Below, one piece after another: positions 15,401 to 27,400 of a stretch of DNA of 64,000 nucleotides; position 1 is the first letter of the stretch, and the number at the start of each line of letters is the position of its first letter. A model generated the notes under the pieces. That model was not told the origin of the DNA, made no database searches, and saw only the letters and a list, made by a program, of their open reading frames with translations. The DNA is taken from NCBI RefSeq assembly GCF_954871325.1, contig NC_088776.1, positions 23,608,508 through 23,672,507 on the forward strand, given 5' to 3'. This DNA comes from Gordionus sp. m RMFG-2023 (lineage: Eukaryota; Nematomorpha; Gordioida; Chordodea; Parachordodidae). Made by a program: the position numbers and the translations under genes.

Positions 15401-18400
15401 AAAAAAAACATCATAAATTTTAGGCCTAAGCATTTAAGCACAACCCGTAAGGAAACTAGAATAATAAGAAATTGAATCTGATAATTAAAAAAAATAATTT
15501 CAGAATATATTATTAAAGGTAGAGATCTGCAAAATTAGGCCCAGGCTGTACCCGGCCCTTCAGGCCGGACTCGGGCCTAATTCTATTTAAAATAATCGGG
15601 CCGGGCCTAATATTTAAAAAAAAAAATTCGGGCCGGCTAGGGTCGGACCTTGGAATTTTTTTTAAATATATCTAAATTTATCAATTTTATATAGAATTTT
15701 TTATGTAAAATAAAAATTTTGATTTTATTTATTGAAACTAAACGACATATAACATATGTCTTTTATTTTGAGCAATTATAAAAATAAATTTCAATATTTA
15801 AATAAATTCGGGCCGGGCCGGGTCGAAAAATTTTTTTAAAAAAAATTTCGGGTTCGGGCAGGGCCGGCTAAATCTTTTTAAAAAATTTCGGGCCGGGCCG
15901 GGCTTGAAAAATTAGGCCCGATGCAGATCACTAATTAAAAGCCCTAAATGTAGTACCAGAGTATATAATCAAGCTCAAACTACATCTAATAAAGAAAATG
16001 ATGATTATTTTACATTTGGTGAAACAAGAGTTGCTAAATTCAATAATACAAATAACATTGAATTGGAGGTTTAAAATTATATTAAAGAAAGTCGAAATAC
16101 CTACCATTAGGAAATTTATTTAAAATATAATACTGCAACACCTTCATCAGCTCCTATTGAAATATTATTTGGTTTTGGCACTATGTTAAGTACGCCGAAA
16201 CGGCAAAGCTCTAATAATAAATTATTTGAAAAATTTGATTATCTTATAAAATAGTAAATCTATTTTAAATACTCTTTTGCAAATTAATATTTCAATTTCC
16301 ATTAACAATACTACTCTATCTATGCTAGGAATGGGCTAATACTAATATTAAAATGCCTGATAATTAAAATTAACTCATCATTAAATATTTTATTAATTAT
16401 TGTAAATATTTATTCTTATTATATACGTATGTTATGTTCTTCACAAATAAATAACAAAAACTGTATTTTATAAACTATTCTAATTTAATTGGTAATGATA
16501 ATTTAAAATTATCGTGTATTTAAGAAAAAGATATTAGTAACTGTATCTAAGATTCATTTTTTTATAAAGAATCTGAATCTGTATCTAGATTCTTTTTCCG
16601 AAAGACCTGCTCAACTTTGGGTAAGATAAACATGGAAGAATTTCTAGAGATGTCTTCTATAATAACATATAAGAACTTATCTCTGAAGCTGAAAAGAAAA
16701 GTTTATGTAACCAGTGTGAGAAGCTGTATAGTCTATGGCGGCGAAATGGGGGTGATGAAAGCGATGCTTAAAACTTAACTGAAAAGAACGGATAAATGAG
16801 AGTGGTCAGATGGATATGTGGGGTGTCAAAGAGAGATAAAAAAACAAGCAACAAATTGCGGGAAAGAATTGGTGCAGAAGCGATTGAGGTTGTGATGAGA
16901 AGAAATAGACAGAGATGGTTTGGGCACGTTGAATGAAAAACTGGGGATGATTGGGTTAAGAGAAGTACTTCATTAAAAGTAAAGAGGGATTGAGGACCAA
17001 CAAATATGAAAATGGAAATGAGTGACATAAAAACAATTTACAAGCAAGGTCCAAGATCGTAAAAAGGGATCTGAGGGAAACTGGCTTACCCGGCTAACCT
17101 GGAAAACCGCCAATAAATGACAAAAAGAAGATATTGAAAAATTATTAAATGATTTTGCAAAAAAAAATCAGGTAAAAAAAATTCTAAATTTGTTTAAATT
17201 TTTATTTCTATAAACTTTTACATGGAAAATATCAATTATCTCAAATGAAGTTTCATTAAGTCATTTAGTAAAAAGAAAATTAAATTATTCCTAAAGAATT
17301 TGATTAGGGTTGCCAATATGAAGTGTTGCCTTCAATGAAAATAGTCTAGTGAAGGCGCTGAGTAACTAACTAACTTTATATTTAGAATACTAAATAATTT
17401 TGTAGTCTGATGATGTGCATACAAATATATTGTATTTGAACTTTTCAAGAAAAAATATCAGCAAAAAAAGTATTTTTAAAAACAGTAATAAAAAATATAT
17501 TGATAATAACTAGAAATTTTAAAAAAAATTGTTATTTTTGGATAAAATTTTTAAAATAGCGATAATTTTACACAATCCTATATTTTCTCCCCTATAAATA
17601 GTTTTTTTACTATTCGATTTTTTAAAATTATTGCAATGTTTTATTTGAATGGGAGGTTGGTATTCGACCTTGACCTTATATTTATTATAACATCCTTTTT
17701 GGTTAGATTTTCTTAAAAAATATTTTAGAATGCCAAAATTCAATAATTTTTTCATTATTATGAACTTGAACATCAATTCTTTAACATAATATATTACCCA
17801 AATTTTTTACCCTTATATATAATTAAAGTAATTTTCCTCAACATTCTATTATTTGTTAGTTCATTCATGCTTCTCAAAACATAATCATAAAACGCGGTAA
17901 AATTTTATTTACTTTCAATAAAATTTCGATAAGAGGCATAATATTAGATAAATTATAAATTGTTATGACTAGAAATTTTGATGTTGAAAAAAAAAGTCAA
18001 TATATAATAATGCAAAAAAATTACAATATATTATAAGCCTTTTTTAAAAATATAAATTCAAAAAAAATCGTATTTATATTCATGCAAAATGTTAATTTAA
18101 GCTTGAAACACATAAGCATCGCCAATATTTATTTTTAATATATATCATTCAACTATTATTATAATTTGGTTTACAATATATTTTGATCAATAAAAAATTA
18201 GACCAGAGATCGAATTCCTAGCTTAATAAATATTATATTATTATAAAAAGCATAAACAATTTTGTTTTGAGGGTAATTTATACCTTTTAAATTTTATAAC
18301 AGTATCTTAATTTAAAAGTTAGTTGTAAGAATAATCACCTATTAAAGAATCACAATGTAATTATAAAATTTATATATCTATGCAAAGTAGTTGTAAAAAC

Positions 18401-21400
18401 ATAAAACATGTTTTAAAAAAAGGTCCAATTGAAAGTTTTTAAAGATCAATTACTTATTTATAATGATTAATCATTCTGTCTTATATTCTCAAAATTTTTT
18501 ATAATCATTAAAACTTATTCGTATTTGAACCATAATCTAAAGTTTTAATATGTATATATAATATATACCTTTGAAGGAGATTCATGAATAATATTGTTTT
18601 TTCATAGAAATTGCAAAAAGAGTAAGAACAACAAAATAAACTAGAATATATCTTTAGATCGAAGTCAATAAAAAAAACCTTGTTATAAAAGTTATTTGTG
18701 GGAATGATTTTTAATTTAAAAAATGGAAGGGGAAGGGGGGTGAGAATGATGCGATTTTAGTAATTGGAATGTATATTATTTGATGCAGTATTATGTTAAA
18801 AAAAATCATATGAAGGTAAAATATATAATAACATGCAAATATATTGATATAAATATGAATCTTTTTAAAAAATGTTTTAAAAATAGTGTAAATAAGAAAT
18901 AAATATTTAATCAATATAGAAAAATCGATCTGAATATTTATGTGATTCTAATTTTTAACAATGATTTATTTAAACTGTTTAATTCTATGTTTTGTTTAGG
19001 TAGTTTTTAAAAAAATTGATGGCTTGCTATTTAATAAAATTAATATTTTATAAAAATATTAATTTTATTTGTTATTGAGTTATATCGTTTTTAAATGTAG
19101 TCAAGCTCGTTGTAATAAGCGTATCAACATCTGTGCGAACTAATACAACACCTTTATCTTTCTTACGTTCAACTAGCAAAGCTGCGCTGCATTCGGCGGT
19201 TCCAGATGCGTTTTGAGCCTTACACATATATGTCCCATTATCACTTTCTTGGCAATTTTGTACTGTCAATTTACAATTTGTTCCCGTATAAGTTATCTGT
19301 CATTTAAAAGATAAAAATTTTGATCAAATAATATTTATAGAATATTGTAAAAAAAAAGAATTAAAAGTATCAAATTGTGCAATAACCCAAGATAAGGAAT
19401 ACAAAATAGATTTTTTATTAAATCAGTGGCATACGGGATATCCTTAGGTACCAGGCGGTGAGGACTCTAAAATAATTTTTACAAATTGGGCTTCAAGAAG
19501 TAAAATTATGGAGAGGGTTCATAGCCGAAAATTTTGAGGTATGCGTCTGATGAGATTAAATGAGCCAAAAATGAGTGACTATTTATAAATACCCTATTAA
19601 AAATATGATATCAAATAACAATTATTAAATAATGTTATAATTAAATGAGAATACGGCTTACGTTTATTTCATCTATATCAGATGGCTGCATTTTGCGAAA
19701 CAATCAATAAAATTTATATTAAATTCTTATTAGCAATAGATTTACAAACCAATTTTGTTTTTTAAAAAATGGAATAATTTAAAAATTTATATGCTTAAAT
19801 TTTATTTCCATAAAAGACAAAATATCCAAATGGTGCGATGTAAAATTTTATTCATTTTAATTGGCATTTCAATAAATAATATACTTGATATTTAGAGGAA
19901 GGCTTGATCTCCGATCCATCTTTGAACCACAATATCGCAGGTTTGGGCTTACCAGTAAGGATACAAGAAAATGTGATAGGGGTTCCTTCGATAACTCTTG
20001 TACTTTCAAGCGACCGAATAAAAGAAGGCCCTTCCGTATCAGGTCTAAACTGTTGGACTTTCAAAGTGGCGGAGGTAGTGATACTACCAGATGGGTTAGT
20101 AAGTCGACAGCTATATACTCCTTCGTCTTCGAGGTAACACTCAGCGAGTTTAAGGGTAAAAATATAATTCCCGGAAACTTCTTTGGATTCAGTAGCCGTC
20201 ACACTGATATAAGGTGGTGACTGAGGACCTGAACTAGTTGTTTGCAATGGTTGATCGTTTTTAAACCATTCAATCTGCGGTGCTTTAATATTTATATTTT
20301 GAAACTTGAATTCTTTATGAGTTAGATGAGGGGTAAATAGATGTATGATTTGGGAGAATTTATTTAAATAGATGGATTAAAATAGGTTGTTAAATCTATG
20401 ATAAACATATTTAATGACAATAAATAAGTTTATCTTATGACGATATAGTAAAATGTTATAAGAGCAACCACTTAAGTAAAATAGAAGTTAGTAAAAAAAA
20501 GAAAATTCCGTAAAAGAGATTTTTCATATGGGTTACTTTGTAACTGCTTTTCAAAATAATAGAAGAATTATAATTATAATAATAAATTGTGTATATAAGG
20601 GTGTTTTAAATTAAACTATGAAGAAGATTTGAAGATTCAGAAAGTTAAATTCATTTCATTAAAAAAATATTATTATTAAATAATTCCATTAAAACCTGGA
20701 TATCCGTATATGGTGCATTGGAAGAAAGCTGATTGGCCTTGCGTAGTAATACAATCTCTTAATGGCTGAATTATTCGAGGAGCTGTGGGTATTGTTTCTA
20801 TTATCGCCACTGTTTCGGTTCTCTCTAGATCTTCTCGTTTTATTTCAATGTGAGGCTCTGATTAATTTTTATTATGATTGTACAGCTTCAAGTTTTTAAA
20901 CAATTTATTCAGTTAAAAATTTCTTTGGATATAATAATCATACAACATATTTAATCGGATTGAGGATATTATAAAAATAATATTATGATTGATATTATTT
21001 TAAAAGATAGTTGTATTTTAAAATTATAAATAAGCTTTTAATTTTATCAAATTTATTTTATAGTATAAAGTAATATTTTTACTTTCTACGTTTAACTTAG
21101 CAGAACTTTCAGCCCATCCAGCTGTATTCAAAATATTACAGGATATTGTTCCAGTATCTTCAATGCAAACCTTCTTAATAATCAATGTACTTGATGTGTT
21201 TGTTGTAGTTATCTAAGATAATATTAAGTAGAATATGTATTTAGAATAAATAAACAAATTATAAAATGAATTAGACAGTTCATACAGAGTAGCATTAAAT
21301 AATAGTTAAATGCAGTTATAATATAACCTCACAACAAAATCACATTTCATAAAACTTCTCACTTAAAAAAATTAAGACACTGTTTAATTTATAAATTCTA

Positions 21401-24400
21401 AAATCGATAAAATATTACTATAAAATCAGGGGAATTATGAATTTCATAATTTTCTCTTTTCCATATGACTTGAGGCGGGGGATTTCCGTTAAAGAGTACT
21501 GAAAAAATAGCTGATTTACCCACTACAGTGTTTATTGGTTCAAGTTTTTTTGAAAATTTTGGAGCTTCAGAAACAATAGTAGTGGTAGAAGTTATAACTT
21601 CTTTCGTCTAATATAAAATAAAGAATTAAAAATGGAATATTTGATTATCTAGTTGTTATTTGATAAGATAAATTGTCGACATTTATAGTTAAAAGGAAAA
21701 AAAATGAATATAATAATATAAAACTCATAATTTTAATTTCATGCAAGTAAATTGATAATTGGAACATTACCTCAATTTCTTTTTTTTCAATCGTGGATAT
21801 TTCTTTTCTAAATAAAAAGATTTAAAATATTTTTGATTTTATAGTATAGTAAAAAAGATATCTATACACATCATTGACATAGTTATAATAGTTTAGATAA
21901 ACAATTTATTCAGTAAAATACATTTTATTGATTTATTTTTGTAAGTTGGTTGATGGCCATTTCTTTAAGAACTAATCGTACCGGTTTTTTTTTGCAAGAA
22001 AGCCTATAAAACTTTGTTACCCAGATAAGAATAATAAAAGGGAGGTAACTAAAAATCCCTTTCTAGTCGTTTAATTATGCATAAATTAAATAATTAAACA
22101 TAATATTAGATAAAATGGAACAAAATATAAAAACTTATCTTTTAAAAATGGAATATTTAGAAATGATGTAAGGAATGCTTCTTTTTTTGCATTTATTCTT
22201 ATACGGAATTCCGGCAATTTTTCTTATAATTCTTTTAAAATATATTGTCTGACCTAAAGTTAACAAAATGTTCAAAAAGAAATTATTCCTGATCATTGAT
22301 GTATAACGACTCCCCAAATATCTAAATTTCTTCCTCTTAAAAGAACGTGTATGTACACAAGAGTCCACTGTAAACGTGATTTTAATACTTAAAATGGCAT
22401 ATATAGCTTATTACTTATTTTTAATAAATAGTTAATCTAGATTAGTATTATATATCATTACAATTATATAACATAACATTAAGTATTCTCTAAATTGTAA
22501 AATATAATTATAGTTTGACTTTTAAAAACTTATAAGAGTTATAACTAAAACAAAATATTCACTATTCAGTTCCATTCGATTCATAATTTACGAATACGAA
22601 TAACAATTATTATATGAATAATGAAAAAAAAATTATTCGATCGAATTATTCATATTATTCTATAATATTGGAAATTATTCAAATATATTCAAAATCATTG
22701 GTAAATATTCAAATTTATTAGTAAACATTTAAAATTTTTATAAGCGTTCAACATAATATTTTTCAAATTTATTATTCTTCTTTTTCTAAAAATTTTATAA
22801 TTCCTTTTTTTCACTTTTGAAAATATTTCAAAAAATATAATCTTCAAATCGAATAATGGTTTTATTAATCGTACGAATACAAATATGGAATTATTCAATC
22901 GTTCTATATTTTCGGTCTATAAGAGTGATTTATAAAATGCCATTATTATAAAAAAAATAAAACTCTTCCTTAAAATATTACAAAATATCCCTTGTAAGAA
23001 TATATTCACAATAATGTTAAGATGTGTTACTCTTTGGCCGGGTAAATGTGGGTCTTAAATCTACTGACGTATATAGCTTCTTCTCTTTTTTCATCTTCCT
23101 CCTTTTCAACCTCAAAGTTTGCTGATATTGAGTCAGACCCTGTCTCATTACGAGCTAGTACAGTATAACGACCGGAATTTGAGATTTGCGAAGCACAAAT
23201 ATGCAAACCTACATAACCACTAGCGGCATCTCTGACAAACCTATATTTATCTCTATTAAGAGCTTGTAAGGGGGTTCCGTTAATAGACCATTCAATTTCC
23301 AAATCAGATCCCAAGCCAGGTATAACACGGGTTTCTATCAAGGCCGGCCATCCTTTTTTCATAGGAGAAGCAAGTGTCAAAGGAGCCAAGAATGAAGGGC
23401 GAGGCGGAACTGGTCGTGGGTAACATTTAAGAGTGGCAGCGCTCGCGGCGGATTGCCGACCCTCAGCATTAACAGCGACGAGCTTGTAAGTACCAGAATC
23501 CTCACTGTAGGCTGGAGTTATATCCAAAGTAGCCAGATTACCATCAGAGTGGGGCCTAAAACGTGTTGAGCCTTTCATATTAAAAAGAGAATTTGGTATA
23601 TATTTTAATATAATCAACTTAATCACCACCTTGTTTCATTAAGTAGAAAACATAGAGTTATTACATATGTTAAAGTTGATTTATTTATTTCAACATTTCG
23701 TTATGGTGTTCTACATCCATAAAATTTTTTAAGTGTATTTCATTTCTATTTTTCTTATTAAATATTATCATAGGAAATATAACATTAATATTTTTCGAGT
23801 GATGATGTTACTGTCGGCCAGGTCCTGCTGGACTCTTGTATTTGTATAAACATTTTGAAAAATGTAAGAGAGATATTGGGAACATGGGAGTATGATTTAG
23901 TGGAAGCGATTGCAATAGAAGTGGCCAAAATGATGCATTGATGAAGATTGGAAAAGCGAGAGAATCATATGATATTCCGATATAGACAGTAAAACTTTTA
24001 AATGAAACGATTGATATTCTTTTAGTTTTTATTAATAAGTAATAAGAGAAAGAGGCCATAGGATTCTATCTTTCTATTTTTTAAAGAAAAGGGTAAAGAT
24101 GACGCCAAGGAATCCATCAATTATAGTGGCATTAAGTTATTGTTTCAGGTAATGAAGGTTGGGAAAGAGTAATGGAAAAACTTCGAAAATTTAGGAGGTG
24201 AATGATAATCAATATGTATTCAGAGGGAGATCACGGATAAATTTATAAGTAAAGTCTTTCGTGAAAAAATATTAAATGGGGATTTATGAGAAGGAACTAG
24301 CCTGTGGAGTTATGGGTTAAATCAGGGGCGTCGTTGGCTAGGTGCCTTGAATGCTAAACACCCCCTTTTTTAAAATTAGCACCAATTTTTAAAAATGGAT

Positions 24401-27400
24401 TAGCAATCTATTTTTTTAATATTAGTGTTCAATTTATAAATAATTAGCTAGGCACCTTATTTAAAAAAATATATTAATATTCAAATAGCTTTCTTAAATT
24501 TTAGTGATTATTTAAATAAATATTATTTTCCTTTTGGGATTAAATCATTTAATTGCTATAAGTTCCTTCCACGCCTTAAACAAAAATCAAAAGAGTAAAA
24601 AAAATCATACACCTAATTCAAATGAATTACACCCCTTTTTGTAAAAAGCTAACAACGCCCCATAGTTGGAATCCTAATAGAAAAAGATATAGCATAAAGC
24701 AAAGTTGTCAGTGATTACTCTGGCTGTCTTATATGAAGTTGAGCGCTGAGCTGTGCGAGAAGCAGAGGACAAGGTAATATGTGTAACAGAAATAAGAATA
24801 TTAATATAATAAATGAGTACATTTGAGAAAATTGTGAGAAAGGAACTAATCAGAGAAACTAATGATCATTTTAATTCAGGGATTTTAATACCTTTTATGT
24901 AACTAATAGTAATATTTAATATCATACATATGAATTAGTATCATTCAACGCCCTTAATTCCAATATACACTTTTATGTGAATCCCTGAATTAAAATGATC
25001 ATTAGTTTCTCTGATTAGTTCCTTTCTCGCAATTTAAGGGTGAATGATACTAATTCATATGTATGATATTAAATATTATTATTAGTGACATAAAAGGCAT
25101 TAAATTTTTAAAATTAACGTGTATGATATTAAATAATATTATTATTAGTAACATAAAAGGCATTAAATTTTAAAAATGATGCTTCTTATTCTATTTTCTT
25201 CAAATATTTATTTTAATTACCATATTGCGGATATGTTGTCTTAGATAAATTTGAAAGTCTATTTAAGTTTCAACAATGCCCTCTCATGGAGATATGATAT
25301 AATTAGTCATTAAAATTGTATGAGGGTCGTTGCATCAATCAATAGCAACATGATCATTTAGAGTAACCCCCTCCCCCTCCTTCCTTGAATAAATTTTTAT
25401 ACATGATTATATATTTTTAAATTGATGAAAGTAATAAAATTTAGTGGAAATTAAACATTAAACAAAGGATTAAAATCGAAATCTTCAAGATCATGAAAAT
25501 ATTCGAGTCATGAGCTTGATATAAGGTAGAATTTTTGTATGTGATTTTAAATGATTTTTTTTATTAGAAAATATGTTTTAAAGACATAATTCAAGAAAAA
25601 AGCAGTTAATAATTCAATTACTATAATCTGTCAACGTCTTAAATAATTGAAGGTAACATGCCAAGACTTACCTCCTATTTCAAAAATAATTTTTCCTAGC
25701 CTACTCTCTACCCCTTGAAAAATATATGGAGGCAAATGTCATCCAACCTACCACCCCCCGGTCACATAGTCACTGGAATTTATATCGATATTTATACATT
25801 TTTAGCTTTAAATGTGAAGACGATACAGTAAATTCTTTTATTTTATCTTGCAGTTTACTGTATAATTTATCTGGCTCTCCGAATATTTTAATTTTATATA
25901 AATTAAGCATCCCATTGATGGACAAAGGGTGATAAGTAAGATAATTGTGGAAACTGAACTAAGAAACACAACTGTTTAAAATTAAAAATTAGCATAATGA
26001 GTGAGGTGTCTGTGTCATAGGATACCCCCTATCTTAATGTCATGACCTCAAAGAGATGGAGGGTATGACGCTGTGTTTTTATTTCCTTTTTTAGCTATTT
26101 ATTTCGTTTTATAAGTTATTTACTCCTTTTTTTTAGCAAATCTATTTATTCTAAATCTTATGCAAAATATATCATTTCATTTTTATAGATTAAGGATTGT
26201 TTATTGATAAAAATAAATAACGACATATATATTAATAACCTAGTATAGGCTTGTCTTCGAAAAACCATTCAACTTTAAGATTTGGATCAAAATTTGGTTC
26301 TAAGATAGCTTTGAAATGGGCTGTCTCGCCTTCATAAACCTCTAAATTCTTCAGAGGGACCCGGAACTTTGGAGGTGCAATTTGTTCAAAGGCTAAATGT
26401 ATTGAGAACATTTATTTATTCATTTTATAAGATCTAGCATAATTACTAATAGTAATATCTAAAATTTCTAATTTCCATGGGTGAATTTTTCTTATCCAAA
26501 TTAAAAGATCTGTTATTGTTTTAAGCATGTTCATACTATGAATTTTTTACCAATACTCAATTATTTATTCAAAATAACAATATTACATGGCTGGTTTAAT
26601 AATTTGATACCAATTTCTTTTTATTTTATAATAATACATAATAGTTGTAATAATTAAATGTAAGAAAAGTATTAAAATTTTATAAATGAATAAAAGTTGT
26701 ATAAAGTTTCAGCATGACACAATATATATATAATAACAAATAATTTAGTGTGCTATAATGTTCGGTCTTAGTTATGTAAAAAATATATAATTATTTTTTA
26801 TAATTTATATATTATTAAAAATTTGGAAAATTAATACACGTATAAAAGGTATAATATATATAAGTATAGGTTTAAGAAAAGACGAACGATACTAGAAACA
26901 CACACTAAAAAATTTGTTTATATATATTTTTGTCAATAAGAAATAATAGATTATTAAGTGATATTCATTAGAAGTTATATAAAACAACGTCATACAGATC
27001 CATAGGTTTTACAATTATTTTATATTTTTTAAACTGAATGTTAAAGGTTAAAAATTAATTAAAATAATGTTTTTTAAACATTTTTTATAATTATATTTAA
27101 CCTTTGCAATGTAGTGTACCACTAACAGTATCTTCTCCAAAGTCATTTTTGGCAACGCAAGTGTATATGCCGGTATCACACACTTTGACTGGTGATATAT
27201 CTAACACTACATATCCAAAGTTATGAACCATTTTTATTCGATTTTCTTTTCGCGAATAAATGTTAAAATTGAATTATAAAAATTTATAATATATCGCTGT
27301 CTCTAAAATATATTTAGTTTGTAAGGTGTGGTATAGTATTTTTGGTTTCAAAGCTGTATACATTTAGATTAGAAAAAGTTAATAAAAAGAAGTCGCATTA

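Larger units (their letters stand above)
12360..19166 (-). other. Intron 26, 6.8 kb, transposon-loaded
   Basis: Contains an 86-bp tandem duplication (13701-13871), a degenerate CTCAGAAT-type array (13985-14215), a pair of old inverted repeats (14240-14465 and 15165-15375), a nested MITE and hAT remnant (15520-16619) and a LINE C-terminal fragment (16630-17110). From 17.1 to 19.1 kb and 12.4 to 13.7 kb I see only AT-rich DNA. Confidence 0.6.
21803..23064 (-). other. Intron 20, 1.3 kb
   Basis: Holds an ATTCG-rich AT repeat at 22555-22925; otherwise nothing recognised. Confidence 0.5.
23572..26239 (-). other. Intron 19, 2.7 kb with LINE and MITE debris
   Basis: Contains a LINE reverse-transcriptase fragment (24060-24322), an inverted-repeat MITE (24323-24663) that interrupts it, and an unusual rearranged inverted repeat (24828-25180). 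From 25.2 to 26.2 kb I see nothing definite. Confidence 0.6.

Noticed and set aside
16768-17028. Minus-strand open frame
   Set aside because: Complement of the LINE C-terminal coding region.
19072-19166. Stop at 19072 as the end of the gene
   Set aside because: A strong GTAAGA donor at 19166 precedes it and joins the next Ig exon at 12359 in phase.
19885-20220. Plus-strand open frames over exon 25
   Set aside because: They lie opposite a clear Ig coding exon and show no domain; antisense shadows.
23808-24059. Minus-strand 83-codon open frame, hydrophobic
   Set aside because: No domain, no splice support, next to LINE debris; probably chance.
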